A program made the translations under genes and the position numbers. The notes under the pieces are model-generated. The model saw only the letters and a program-made list of their open reading frames with translations, did not search any database and was not told where the DNA came from. A DNA stretch of 64,000 nt from Agrobacterium sp. AGB01 (GTDB lineage: Bacteria > Pseudomonadota > Alphaproteobacteria > Rhizobiales > Rhizobiaceae), in the NCBI RefSeq assembly GCF_014851585.1, contig NZ_JACVAB010000009.1:1-64000 (forward strand), given 5' to 3'. Every line of letters starts with the position of its first letter. The first letter of the stretch is position 1. Positions 1-9,023 of this stretch are shown here, piece after piece.

Positions 1-417
1 GCCGGGCTTTCGAGACGTCTATTCCAGCAATGATATCCATCTTATCCCATCCTTGCCTAATCGGGCTTCGCATCAGCAAGCGGCCCTGGCGACTGTTCGG
101 GTTCGATGGAACGACGGATGAAGACCCAAGCTCATTCACGGGCTTCAAAGCCCTAGGGCGTTGCGGTCTTTCATCCGTCACCGCATTTGGCATTACAGCG
201 CTAAATGGCGGAAATGGGAAGTTACAAGGGGCGGTTGGGGCGATCGGTGTCTCCGCACTCTTCCGTCATGTCAGGACCTTTCCCGAGGATCCAATCACCT
301 ATCATTGAGCGAAACTGATGCGGTTGGCGTGGTTAGATACTCGCCAAGGGCGAGGATGACGCCAGGGAAATGTCGGCCGCTCCCACTCCCACCACACACT
401 CCCCGGAATCCCGCGCA
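1..417. other. intergenic start of window, no supported gene
   Basis: No convincing coding sequence is seen. The short open frames have no ribosome binding site and no recognisable protein features. The stretch carries a copy of the CGTCAT/ATGACG-ended palindromic element (264-361) and the end of the gltA transcription unit. Confidence 0.6.
264..361. repeat. palindromic intergenic element, family B copy 1
   Basis: About 98 bp. It begins CGTCAT and ends ATGACG, with an internal hairpin around ctcgcc/ggcgag next to the right end. The same layout occurs at 7404-7532, 22500-22586, 51570-51679 and 52295-52394, which makes it a dispersed element rather than a local terminator. Its size recalls the RIME elements of rhizobia and Bru-RS elements of Brucella, but identity with them is not shown. 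Confidence 0.6.
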
Positions 418-419
418 TA

Positions 420-451
420 AAAAAACACCGGCGAGAGCGCCGGTGTTTTTT
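420..451 (-). terminator. rho-independent terminator of gltA
   Basis: A perfect 14-bp stem with an AGAG loop, starting with an A run and ending with a T run, lies 17 bp beyond the gltA stop codon. Both strands have a U tract, so it could act in both directions. Confidence 0.85.
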
Positions 452-467
452 GTCATTCACTAACCAA

Positions 468-1757
468 TCAACGCTTGGAGACTGGTACGTAATCGCGCTG
501 TGGTGCGCCGGTGTAAAGCTGGCGCGGACGGCCGATACGCTGCTGCGGATCTTCGATCATTTCGTTCCACTGGGCAATCCAGCCGACGGTACGTGCCAGA
601 GCAAACAGAACCGTGAACATGGTTGTGGGGAAGCCGAGAGCCTTCAGCGTGATGCCGGAGTAGAAGTCGACGTTCGGGTACAGCTTCTTTTCGACGAAGT
701 ACGGATCGGACAGGGCGATCTTTTCAAGCTCAAGAGCAACCTGCATGATCGGGTCGTCGCCGTTGCCCGTTGCTTCGAGCACTTCATACATGGTCTTCTG
801 CATGATCTTGGCGCGTGGGTCGTAGTTCTTGTACACGCGGTGACCAAAGCCCATCAGACGGAACGGATCGTTCTTGTCCTTGGCCCGGGCAATATACTCA
901 GGAATGCGGTCAACAGAGCCGATTTCGTTGAGCATGTTGAGCGCTGCTTCGTTGGCGCCGCCATGGGCAGGGCCCCAAAGGCAGGCAATGCCAGCTGCGA
1001 TACAGGCGAACGGGTTTGCACCGGAAGAACCGGCCAGACGAACGGTCGAGGTGGAAGCGTTCTGCTCATGGTCAGCATGCAGGATGAAGATACGGTCCAT
1101 GGCGCGGGCCAGAACCGGGTTCACCTTGTACTCTTCGCATGGAACGGCAAAGCACATGTTGAGGAAGTTCGACGCGTAGTCGAGGTCGTTCTTCGGGTAA
1201 ACAAATGGCTGACCGACGTGGTACTTGTAAGCCATTGCCGCGATTGTCGGCATCTTGGCGATCATGCGAAGACTTGCGACCATGCGCTGGTGCGGATCGG
1301 TAATGTCGGTCGAGTCGTGGTAGAAGGCAGACAGGGCGCCAACGGTACCAACCATCACAGCCATCGGATGCGCGTCACGGCGGTAACCGCTGAAGAACTT
1401 CGTCATCTGCTCATGCACCATGGTGTGGCGCGTTACGCGGTTGTCAAAATCCTTTTTCTGTTCTGCTGTTGGCAGATCGCCGTATAGAAGCAGGTAGCAG
1501 GTTTCAAGGAAATCGCCCTTTTCGGCAAGCTGCTCGATCGGGTAACCACGGTGCAGAAGGACGCCTTCGTCACCATCGATATAGGTGATCTTGGATTCGC
1601 AAGATGCAGTTGATGTGAAGCCGGGATCGTAGGTGAAATTGCCGGTGTGCTTGTACAAAGCAGCGATGTCGATGACGTCTGGGCCTATCGCTCCCTCTCG
1701 AATGGGAAGTTCTACTGTCTTGTCGCCGAGCGTAATAGAAGCGCTTTTTTCCGTCAT
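468..1757 (-). CDS. gltA: citrate synthase (type II, hexameric family)
   Basis: Condenses acetyl-CoA and oxaloacetate to citrate in the cytoplasm, the entry step of the TCA cycle. The 429-residue product has the family's usual length and catalytic blocks: the GPAHGG histidine, the GHRVYK histidine and the aspartate in PNVDFYSGI, with the N-terminal beta-rich segment ([19 protein letters not shown]) typical of Gram-negative GltA. The frame is open further upstream to 1799, but the second of two adjacent ATG codons (1757) stands 6 nt behind a GGAGG site, so I start there. It is divergent from comEC and ends in a strong terminator. No tRNA synthetase gene lies between it and comEC. Confidence 0.96.
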   Translation of the reverse strand: MTEKSASITLGDKTVELPIREGAIGPDVIDIAALYKHTGNFTYDPGFTSTASCESKITYIDGDEGVLLHRGYPIEQLAEKGDFLETCYLLLYGDLPTAEQKKDFDNRVTRHTMVHEQMTKFFSGYRRDAHPMAVMVGTVGALSAFYHDSTDITDPHQRMVASLRMIAKMPTIAAMAYKYHVGQPFVYPKNDLDYASNFLNMCFAVPCEEYKVNPVLARAMDRIFILHADHEQNASTSTVRLAGSSGANPFACIAAGIACLWGPAHGGANEAALNMLNEIGSVDRIPEYIARAKDKNDPFRLMGFGHRVYKNYDPRAKIMQKTMYEVLEATGNGDDPIMQVALELEKIALSDPYFVEKKLYPNVDFYSGITLKALGFPTTMFTVLFALARTVGWIAQWNEMIEDPQQRIGRPRQLYTGAPQRDYVPVSKR

Positions 1758-1971
1758 CATAATCCTCCGAGAACATGCGTTTTGGATGCCGTGAGGCATC
1801 TAGGCGTTAAGCGTTCAGGATAGCTATCTGATCCTGCGCCATATGCCAAGCTATCCAAAAGGCAAATTGTGCGTTGCGGTATCAACTTGTGCCAAAAACT
1901 AGGCTTTTGGCGTTTGACTGTTTCATATTAGGTCAATGCTTCCTTAAAATATAAGTGGTTGCATTGTTGTT

Positions 1972-4557
1972 GTGCCGGTTGCAAATTACCCCCTGTCCGG
2001 CGGGGGAGCTGCGGGTTTGACTGTAAGACCATCGCAAGAATTGCGACAGCAGGAACCGTTGAGACTGGATCTCCCCGGTGAGGGTGATTCCTTTGCTCTG
2101 CAACGATATCAGGGCGGGGTAGCAGAGGTTTATGAACAGTCTGCAACGGCAGGGAATTTATCCGGCCGGATATCGTCGCTGTCGCGCATGCTGCACATCG
2201 AGAAGGCTTATGGCCACGGCTTTCTTTGCATTCCGGTTTTTCTGGCAGTCGGTGCCATCATCTGGTTTTCAAGCCTTCAGACACCGTCACCCTACCTGCT
2301 TGCTGGCGGCTTTTGTTTAGCCGGCACACTGGCGCTCACCCTGCGGTACCGCGCGGCACAACTGGCAGGATTGCTTAACCTTGTTGCGCTGTGTCTGGCA
2401 GGCATGCTGCTGGCGCAATTGGAAAGCTGGCGGCAGGATACCGTCATCATTGATACGCCTGTCACCACAGTCGTGTCAGGAGTTGTCGAGCGGCGCGAGG
2501 TGGATGCGCGCGGTTACTGGCGCTACATTATATCGGTCACCGGAACTGAAAACCCTGTGCTGTCGCGCCCGCCGCAAAAGATCACGGCACTATCAAGAAG
2601 TCGCCATCAGCCGATTGAGATCGGGCAGGGCATTACCGGCCGCGCACGCCTGTCTCCACCCTCAGGACCGGCCTTGCCCGGTCTGAATGACTTTGCCTTT
2701 TCCGGCTATTTTAATGGCATAGGTGCAACCGGTTTCTTTTATGGTGCGCCACAGCCGGCGGTCAGCGAGGCGATCAAACGCCGCATTGCGGAACGCGGAC
2801 ACTGGCTCAGCGTGACTGATACAGGACTTTATCAATTGCGAAGCGCCATCGCCGAGCGCATCCGCAGCACGATTGGCGGCGACGCCGGCGCCTTTGCCGC
2901 CTCGATCATTACCGATGAACGGCGGGCGATATCAGAAACCACCATGGAAGCACTGCGTGTTTCCGGCCTTGCCCACATCGTTGCCATCTCGGGCCTCAAC
3001 ATGGCCCTGGCATCGGGCATATTCTTCGTTGGCCTGCGCACGGCACTCAGCTGTTTTCCGGGTTTTGCTGAGAGGCGACCGGTCAAGAAGATCGCTGCCT
3101 TTGCCGCCCTTATCATGACGCTGGCCTATTACCTGATTTCCGGTTTTGCAGTGTCGGCCGAACGGGCTTGGCTGATGATGTCGATCATGCTGATCGCCGT
3201 GCTGTTTGATCGCCCGTCGATCAGCCTCAGAAATGTTGCCATTTCCGCCATCATTATTATCTGCGTTTCGCCGTCGGAGGTCATGGGGCCAAGTTTCCAG
3301 ATGTCCTTTGCCGCAACCATCGCGCTGGTGGCCGCGTACGGTTTCTGGACACGGCACCGTGCCGCACAAGACAGCGCAACATTCCGACCGACACATATGC
3401 CAATCGCCCTCAAGGGCCTGTCCATCCTTGGCAGCTTCTGCGCCGGTATTGTCGTGACTTCGCTGATTGGCGGCATCTCCACGGCCATCTATTCGATGGA
3501 GCATTTTCACCGTGTCACCACCTATGGACTGGCGGCAAATCTCGCCGCCATGCCGGTGATGTCTTTCATCGTCATGCCCTTTGCCTTGATCGCCATGTTG
3601 CTGATGCCCTTTGGGCTGGACGGGCCGTTTCTGACCGTCATGGGTTACGGCATGGCGATGACAATTGATATTGCCACCTATGTGGCCTCATGGGGAGGCG
3701 ATGCCGGCGTCGGACGACAACATCAATGGTTTCTGGGCGCCGGAACGCTTGGCCTATTGGCGCTGACACTGTTTCGCACCCGACTTGCCTGGGCGAGTGC
3801 TGTGTTCCTGTTGGCAGGCCTTGCGCTGTTTGTGCTGTCACGGCAGCAGGACAATGCCGATCTGGTGGTTTTTGAAGATGGAAAACTGATGGCACTGGTT
3901 GGCAAGGATCAGGTTGCCAGCACCAGCCAACGCCCATCCGGCTTTATCTATGACCAATGGGCGCGGGCTTTGTTTTTACCTGACAAATATATCCGCCCGG
4001 TCATGCTGCCGGAACTGCCGGTCCCAGAACCACCGCCTGACGCTGCCAATGACACAACGACAGGCAATACCGATGCCGCGTCACCACGATCCAGACGGCC
4101 GATGCTGGACGATGACACCATTCAGACTGAAAGGCAGGTGATGTCTGCCGCCGTTGCAAATGCAACCGATGCCTTTACCTGCCGGCGCGACAGCTGGTGT
4201 ATCGCCAGATCAGCAAAGGGGCAGGTGGTGATTTCCGTGCTGGACAACAGATATCTTGGTCTCGCCTGCAACATCGGCACTGTGGTTATCACCACGCGCC
4301 CCACGTCTTTTGAAACCTGCCGCTCCGGCGCTTTTTTGCTCAGCGCCCAGACATTGCGGCGCACCGGATCGCTGGAGATCACATTTTCAACTGAGGCAAC
4401 TACCGCCGCAAATCAGGATTTGCCAATACAGAGGATGACGGCTGCCATTTATGGTTCCTACCGTCCATGGACCATGCATCGTTATTACAACTGGCGCAGT
4501 AGGACATTTGAAACAGCAGTACCGCCGCATGTCTCGCAACTGCTGGACAGTCACTAG
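1972..4557 (+). CDS. comEC: ComEC/Rec2-family inner-membrane DNA transport protein
   Basis: Integral membrane protein of the competence channel family, which carries transforming single-stranded DNA across the inner membrane. The 861-residue frame has two hydrophobic helices near residues 80-150, a soluble DUF4131-like section, then the polytopic Competence domain (about residues 300-620, with the ISGLNMALASG and SGFAVSAERAW signatures). The C-terminal 200 residues have no HxHxDH metallo-beta-lactamase motif, so the nuclease-like domain of Bacillus ComEC is degenerate or absent. The start is uncertain: the longest frame begins with GTG at 1972 with little sign of a Shine-Dalgarno site, and a later start before the first helix is possible. 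Convergent with lexA. Whether the organism is competent cannot be told from this. Confidence 0.88.
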   Translation: MPVANYPLSGGGAAGLTVRPSQELRQQEPLRLDLPGEGDSFALQRYQGGVAEVYEQSATAGNLSGRISSLSRMLHIEKAYGHGFLCIPVFLAVGAIIWFSSLQTPSPYLLAGGFCLAGTLALTLRYRAAQLAGLLNLVALCLAGMLLAQLESWRQDTVIIDTPVTTVVSGVVERREVDARGYWRYIISVTGTENPVLSRPPQKITALSRSRHQPIEIGQGITGRARLSPPSGPALPGLNDFAFSGYFNGIGATGFFYGAPQPAVSEAIKRRIAERGHWLSVTDTGLYQLRSAIAERIRSTIGGDAGAFAASIITDERRAISETTMEALRVSGLAHIVAISGLNMALASGIFFVGLRTALSCFPGFAERRPVKKIAAFAALIMTLAYYLISGFAVSAERAWLMMSIMLIAVLFDRPSISLRNVAISAIIIICVSPSEVMGPSFQMSFAATIALVAAYGFWTRHRAAQDSATFRPTHMPIALKGLSILGSFCAGIVVTSLIGGISTAIYSMEHFHRVTTYGLAANLAAMPVMSFIVMPFALIAMLLMPFGLDGPFLTVMGYGMAMTIDIATYVASWGGDAGVGRQHQWFLGAGTLGLLALTLFRTRLAWASAVFLLAGLALFVLSRQQDNADLVVFEDGKLMALVGKDQVASTSQRPSGFIYDQWARALFLPDKYIRPVMLPELPVPEPPPDAANDTTTGNTDAASPRSRRPMLDDDTIQTERQVMSAAVANATDAFTCRRDSWCIARSAKGQVVISVLDNRYLGLACNIGTVVITTRPTSFETCRSGAFLLSAQTLRRTGSLEITFSTEATTAANQDLPIQRMTAAIYGSYRPWTMHRYYNWRSRTFETAVPPHVSQLLDSH

Positions 4558-4570
4558 GCTAAAGAGAGTT

Positions 4571-4597
4571 GAACGCCCGTTTTGTCGGGCGTTTTCC
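4571..4597 (+). terminator. terminator between comEC and lexA
   Basis: 8-bp stem aacgcccg/cgggcgtt with a 6-nt loop followed by a T run, 14 bp after the comEC stop and in the convergent gap before lexA. Confidence 0.75.
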
Positions 4598-4661
4598 GGC
4601 GACAGTAACGATGACGCGCTGGCGCGTCACCTGACAGTGATATGGATCTTTTGATGACCGC

Positions 4662-5390
4662 TTAGTGGTATCTGCGGATCAGTCCAACCAGCTTGCCTTG
4701 GATCTTGACGCGGTCAGGTCCAAAGATACGGGTTTCATAGGCCGGGTTTGCCGCCTCAAGCGCAATCGATGCACCCTTGCGACGAAAACGCTTCAAGGTC
4801 GCTTCTTCATCATCGACCAGCGCCACGATGATGTCACCGGGATTGGCGGTCTTGGCGTTGCGGATGATGACGGTGTCGCCGTCAAAAATGCCGGCATCGA
4901 TCATCGAGTCACCGCGCACTTCCAGTGCATAATGTTCGCCAGAACCCAGCATGTCGGCCGGAACGGATACATCATGTGTGTTGTTCTGAATGGCAGAGAT
5001 CGGCACACCAGCCGCGATCCGTCCCATCATCGGCACCGATACCGAGCTGCCACCATCATTGGCGCTGACAGGGGCAGGGGCCGGCGCAGGGGCGACAACC
5101 GGTTTTGGTTTGCCAAGGCTGCCTTCAATCACACTCGGCGAGAAGCCACGCTGTGGTTTGAGGCTTGGCGAATAGGCCTCTGGAAGTTTGATGACTTCCA
5201 GTGCGCGTGCCCGGTTTGGCAGACGGCGAATGAAGCCACGTTCTTCAAGCGCTGTGATCAACCGGTGAATGCCGGATTTGGAGGCGAGATCAAGCGCATC
5301 CTTCATCTCATCAAATGAGGGAGGAACACCGGATTCCTTCATTCTTTCGTGAATGAAAAGAAGCAGTTCCTGCTGTTTGCGTGTGAGCAT
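4662..5390 (-). CDS. lexA: LexA SOS repressor
   Basis: Transcriptional repressor of the SOS regulon that cleaves itself when RecA filaments form. The 242-residue protein has an N-terminal winged helix ([35 protein letters not shown]) and a C-terminal S24 peptidase domain with the Ala-Gly cleavage pair in GRIAAGVP, the catalytic serine in GDSMID and the catalytic lysine in EATLKRF. An alanine/proline-rich linker separates the halves, as usual in Hyphomicrobiales. I choose the ATG at 5390; the frame is open to 5438 but the extra residues are not LexA-like. A GTTC-N7-GTTC box upstream indicates autoregulation. Confidence 0.96.
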   Translation of the reverse strand: MLTRKQQELLLFIHERMKESGVPPSFDEMKDALDLASKSGIHRLITALEERGFIRRLPNRARALEVIKLPEAYSPSLKPQRGFSPSVIEGSLGKPKPVVAPAPAPAPVSANDGGSSVSVPMMGRIAAGVPISAIQNNTHDVSVPADMLGSGEHYALEVRGDSMIDAGIFDGDTVIIRNAKTANPGDIIVALVDDEEATLKRFRRKGASIALEAANPAYETRIFGPDRVKIQGKLVGLIRRYH

Positions 5391-5447
5391 GAAGTCGCAC
5401 CCCAACCGTTGATGAAAATCGAAACAAATGCAGAACATACACTATAT

Positions 5448-5462
5448 GTTCCATATGTGTTC
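5448..5462. promoter_or_regulatory. LexA box (alphaproteobacterial SOS box)
   Basis: GTTC-catatgt-GTTC exactly matches the alphaproteobacterial consensus GTTC-N7-GTTC, 58 bp upstream of the lexA start. A GAAC at 5433-5436 together with the first GTTC forms an overlapping inverted repeat, so two LexA dimers might bind. Confidence 0.85.
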
Positions 5463-5841
5463 CGCAAGGCTTTAATACTTCGTAATCGCCGTACCGGTGA
5501 ATTTTCTTTCAAAACAGCCAAGACGTGCAATGTTTGCCTATCGTTCTGTTTTTAAAACGATTTTACGTTAATCCGTGGCAAAACGATCCGTCAGAACGGT
5601 GAGGCTCGCAACACCGCCCGTTAGCTGGCCAACCGGCACGATTATCAATCTGATATCGTAAGGCGCTATGATTCGGTTCGTTTGATTCTCTCCACCAGAT
5701 TGGGTTGGCAGCGCATATTCCCTGTGCATTTTTACCTTCACGAGGAAGCATTGCGTTGAAATCTCTGTTATGGGGAGGGTTCGCTGCTCGTTCGGAGTCG
5801 GCATTCAACATCAATTTTTGACAGTATAAGGTTTTAGGGCA
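5463..5841. other. intergenic region between lexA and the HerA-like gene
   Basis: About 380 bp without a supported gene. It should hold the promoter of the downstream ATPase gene and that of lexA. Short antisense frames here lack ribosome binding sites and family features. Confidence 0.6.
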
Positions 5842-7359
5842 TTGCAGGTCGGCATCGACATGGGAACGCTATCGGGTGGGCAGGCTGCCAAACTCGACAT
5901 TGAGGAATTGCTCGCCACGCGTCTGCTGGTGCAAGGCAATTCCGGTTCCGGAAAGTCGCATCTGCTGCGCAGGCTTCTGGAACAATCCGCCCCCTGGGTT
6001 CAGCAGGTCATTATTGACCCTGAAGGGGACTTTGTGACGCTGGCCGACAAGTTCGGCCATATCGTTGTGGATGGCGAACGCACAGAAGGTGAGTTGGCCG
6101 GTATTGCCAACCGTATTCGCCAACACCGCGTATCCTGCGTCCTGACGCTTGAAGGTCTTGATGTCGAACAGCAGATGCGGGCCGCAGCTGCATTCCTCAA
6201 CGGCATGTTCGATGCCGACCGTGAATACTGGTACCCGGTGCTGGTGGTGGTCGACGAAGCGCAGATGTTTGCGCCGTCCGTGGCTGGCGAAGTAACCGAA
6301 GATGCCCGCAAGGCGTCGCTTGGCGCCATGACCAACCTGATGTGTCGTGGCCGTAAGCGTGGTCTGGCCGGCGTTATCGCCACGCAGCGTCTGGCAAAAC
6401 TTGCCAAGAACGTGGCGGCGGAAGCCTCCAACTTCCTGATGGGCCGTACTTTCCTTGATATCGACATGGCACGCGCAGCCGACCTGCTCGGCATGGACCG
6501 CCGTCAGGCGGAAATGTTCCGCGATTTGCAGCGTGGTAATTTCGTGGCGCTTGGCCCGGCTCTGTCGCGCCGCCCACTGCCAATCGTCATTGGTGCTGTG
6601 GAAACCTCGGCCCGTTCGTCATCGCCCAAGCTGATGCCGCTGCCCGATGCGCCGCAGGACGTGGAAGACCTGATCTTCACGCCGGATCCGGAAGAATTTA
6701 CGCGCGCCCCTGTGCGCCGCACGCCACCGGCACCGCGCCCGACAACAGACATTCTGGCAGAGCTATCCCGCTCGACGCCGGCTGCGATCACGCCAGCCTC
6801 CGAACAGCCGCAGCGCAGCAGCGCCTCGGACATGACGCCGGAGGAGCGCGAAGAGAAGATTTCAGGCGTTCTCTACGAAATTCTGGATGATCCGCAGTCG
6901 GCCTATCGCACCGATGCGGTGCTCTATCAGGATTTTCTGGTGCGCGCCCGAATGCGCCGCATTCCCGGCACGCCGATGGCGCTGTCGGAATTCCGCCGTC
7001 AGGTGGCCATCACCCGTTCCGGCGTTAATACCGAAATGGCGGCAAGCGAGAACTGGCAAACGGCACTAGATCTCTCAAAGAATGTGTCAGACGATCTGCA
7101 GGGCGTATTCCTGATGCTGGTGAAAGCCGCGCTGGGCGAGGAGCCTTGCCCATCTGATGCCCGTATTGCCCGCGCCTATGGCACGCATTCTGCACGCCGT
7201 GCACGCCGTCTGCTCGGTTATTTCGAGGAGAAGGAATTGGTCGTGGTGCATGCCGATTTCTCCGGCAAGCGTATCGTGGCGTTTCCGGACCTTGATGCAA
7301 AAACCGCACCCGGTGATGCGGATGCGGCTGATGACGAGGCAACGCTGGCAGCCGAATAA
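5842..7359 (+). CDS. HerA/DUF87-like ATPase of alphaproteobacteria
   Basis: A 505-residue cytoplasmic P-loop ATPase of the HerA/FtsK-type helicase superfamily. Walker A is GNSGSGKS at about residues 32-39, Walker B is VLVVVDEAQ near residue 135, and an arginine-rich segment follows (MCRGRKRGLAGVIATQR). A proline/alanine-rich linker near residues 270-330 leads to a C-terminal section of unknown role that ends in a winged-helix-like region (YGTHSARRARRLLGYF). The frame starts at a TTG; the first ATG is codon 7, and both begin before the ATPase core. HerA proteins usually act with a NurA nuclease in archaea, but no nuclease gene is adjacent, so a role in DNA processing is only inferred. Confidence 0.75.
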   Translation: MQVGIDMGTLSGGQAAKLDIEELLATRLLVQGNSGSGKSHLLRRLLEQSAPWVQQVIIDPEGDFVTLADKFGHIVVDGERTEGELAGIANRIRQHRVSCVLTLEGLDVEQQMRAAAAFLNGMFDADREYWYPVLVVVDEAQMFAPSVAGEVTEDARKASLGAMTNLMCRGRKRGLAGVIATQRLAKLAKNVAAEASNFLMGRTFLDIDMARAADLLGMDRRQAEMFRDLQRGNFVALGPALSRRPLPIVIGAVETSARSSSPKLMPLPDAPQDVEDLIFTPDPEEFTRAPVRRTPPAPRPTTDILAELSRSTPAAITPASEQPQRSSASDMTPEEREEKISGVLYEILDDPQSAYRTDAVLYQDFLVRARMRRIPGTPMALSEFRRQVAITRSGVNTEMAASENWQTALDLSKNVSDDLQGVFLMLVKAALGEEPCPSDARIARAYGTHSARRARRLLGYFEEKELVVVHADFSGKRIVAFPDLDAKTAPGDADAADDEATLAAE

Positions 7360-7403
7360 GGCTGCAGCTTCTCAATATATTACGTGAGCTGGCGCTCGCC
7401 TTG

Positions 7404-7532
7404 CATCATGGTCGGGCTTGTCCCAACCATCTGCTGTCGTTTGCTATATGTCGCAACGTGGCGAGTGGACTCGTACTGAACCTTGAGAGAGCGCTGGCAT
7501 TGTAGATCCTCGGCACAAGGCCGAGGATGACG
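7404..7532. repeat. palindromic intergenic element, family B copy 2 (divergent)
   Basis: Left arm catcatggtcgggcttgtcc and right arm hairpin cctcggc/gccgagg followed by ATGACG. Same arrangement as the copies at 264-361 and 51570-51679, but longer and more diverged in the middle. Confidence 0.5.
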
Positions 7533-7592
7533 GTGGCGATGATTATCGCCAAAGTCGGCGGCTCTGAATGCTGGCATTCCCCCCGGGCGATC

Positions 7593-7711
7593 CTCATTCC
7601 TGTGCTCGTCACAGGAATCCAGGCCAGCCCAAGTCTTTGGGCTGAAAAGAGTTCTTTCCGCCGCGCCGACGCGCGTCGACTGGATGCCTGTGACAAGCAC
7701 AAGGCATGAGG
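7593..7711. repeat. palindromic intergenic element, family A copy 1
   Basis: About 119 bp with long imperfect terminal inverted repeats: cattcctgtgctcgtcacag at the left and ctgtgacaagcacaaggcat at the right, plus an internal ccagccc...gggctg hairpin. Copies occur at 13472-13586, 17440-17555 (reverse orientation) and, degenerate, at 25371-25487. No open frame lies inside, so it resembles a MITE or REP-type element. Confidence 0.7.
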
Positions 7712-7748
7712 TGTGTGTGGCCAGCGTGTCCCGGCCATCTGGTGGTGC

Positions 7749-7775
7749 CCATCCTCGGCGTAGTGCCGAGGATGG
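7749..7775. repeat. single hairpin related to family B
   Basis: An 11-bp perfect stem ccatcctcggc/gccgaggatgg with a 5-nt loop. It resembles one arm of the family B element and lies 31 bp beyond the stop codon of the TerC gene, so it may also work as its transcript end. Confidence 0.5.
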
Positions 7776-7805
7776 TGGAGTTTCGGGATGTTGTGAAGCG
7801 AGACA

Positions 7806-8789
7806 TTATTCGACAGCCTTTGCTTGCTTGCGTGTGGCAAACAGCGAACCGACAACACCGGTCACCAGAATTGCGACGGTCACACCAAGCGATACGGCAG
7901 GCGGGATTTTTGCCAGACCCAGCATGTCAGCCACGAAGATTTTCGAACCAACGAACACCAGAACCGCAGCCAGCGCATATTTCAGATACGCGAAGCGGTG
8001 GATCAGGGCAGCCAGTGCAAAGTAGAGTGCACGCAGGCCAAGGATCGCGAAAATGTTCGACGTGTAGACAATGAACGGGTCGGTGGTGATCGCGAAGATC
8101 GCCGGGATCGAATCAACCGCAAAGATCAGGTCGGCAATTTCCACCATCACCAGCGCCAGAAACAGCGGGGTGACAAAGGTTTTCAGCTTGCCGGTCTTTT
8201 CGTCGGCTTCCTTGACGAAGAATTTTTCGCCATGCAGGCGGTTGGTCAGCGGCAGGTGGCGCTTGAGGAACTTCAGGATGCGGTTGTTGTCGAGATCGTT
8301 TTCATCATGATCGGCCGAAAACAGCATCTTGAGACCGGTAAACACCAGGAAGGCCGCAAAGAGATAAAGCACCCAGTGGAAGTTTTCGACGATGGCAGCG
8401 CCAGCGGCAATCATGATGCCACGCAGCACGATCACGCCCAGAATACCCCACAGCAGCACGCGGTGCTGGTATTGGCGCGGAATGGCGAAATAGGAAAAGA
8501 TCATGGCGATGATAAAGATGTTGTCCATCGCCAGGCTTTTTTCCACCACGAAGCCTGTCACATATTCCATCGCGGACTGCTGGCCCGACTGATACCAGAT
8601 CCAGCCACCAAAGGCCAAACCGATGGCAATATAGAAGGTGGACATCAGCATGCTTTCGCGAATGCCGATTTCCTTGGAATTCTTATGCAGAACACCAAGG
8701 TCGAGGGCCAGAAGGCCAAGAACGAGAGAAATGAAGACCGCCCACATCCATGTGGGGGTGCCGAGAAAATCCGAGAACAGAAAGTCCAT
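7806..8789 (-). CDS. TerC/Alx-family integral membrane protein (probable metal exporter)
   Basis: A 327-residue membrane protein with about nine hydrophobic segments. TerC-family signatures are present: LALDLGVLHKN near the N terminus, EKSLAMDNIFIIAMIF around residue 85 and DLIFAVDSIPA around residue 215, which hold the conserved acidic residues in membrane helices. Members such as Alx of E. coli and MeeF/MeeY of Bacillus export or handle manganese, and other members have been tied to tellurite resistance; which applies here is inference. The gene stands alone, reads away from rpsD, and is preceded by a leader able to form two competing hairpins (8852-8916), hinting at RNA-level control. Confidence 0.9.
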   Translation of the reverse strand: MDFLFSDFLGTPTWMWAVFISLVLGLLALDLGVLHKNSKEIGIRESMLMSTFYIAIGLAFGGWIWYQSGQQSAMEYVTGFVVEKSLAMDNIFIIAMIFSYFAIPRQYQHRVLLWGILGVIVLRGIMIAAGAAIVENFHWVLYLFAAFLVFTGLKMLFSADHDENDLDNNRILKFLKRHLPLTNRLHGEKFFVKEADEKTGKLKTFVTPLFLALVMVEIADLIFAVDSIPAIFAITTDPFIVYTSNIFAILGLRALYFALAALIHRFAYLKYALAAVLVFVGSKIFVADMLGLAKIPPAVSLGVTVAILVTGVVGSLFATRKQAKAVE

Positions 8790-8851
8790 CAGTCAACCTT
8801 TGCCGGACAGGTTGGCTATATGGCTGGGGAACGTGCGGCAGAAATAAACGT

Positions 8852-8916
8852 GGGCCCCAACCTAAAGAGACTCGACATCACGTATTGTCCGGTAATACGC
8901 CAGAGGGGCCCGAGTC
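8852..8916 (-). promoter_or_regulatory. structured leader upstream of the TerC gene
   Basis: Two pairings overlap: gggcccc (8905-8911) with ggggccc (8852-8858), and gactcg (8911-8916) with cgagtc (8869-8874). An inner gtatt/aatac hairpin (8882-8898) lies in both. They share position 8911 and would form a knot if both formed, so they look mutually exclusive. Some TerC-family genes (alx) are under the yybP-ykoY manganese riboswitch; I do not see that motif's conserved core, so this is only a candidate regulatory RNA. Confidence 0.35.
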
Positions 8917-9023
8917 CTGATCACGAGAAACGAAATAGTGCAGGAAAATGCGCTTTCAAGGGCGGGATGCACTTTTTTTCTCGTTGACAATTTTATGAAG
9001 GCCACCTAGAAGCCCCATCAACG

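Noticed and set aside
450-1487. A 345-codon open frame antisense to gltA
   Set aside because: Composition of an antisense shadow; gltA is certain on the other strand.
8852-8916. yybP-ykoY manganese riboswitch before the TerC gene
   Set aside because: Family context suggests it, but the conserved core of that riboswitch is not seen; kept only as an unspecified structured leader.
7824-8987. A 387-codon open frame antisense to the TerC gene
   Set aside because: Shadow of the TerC gene, no ribosome binding site.
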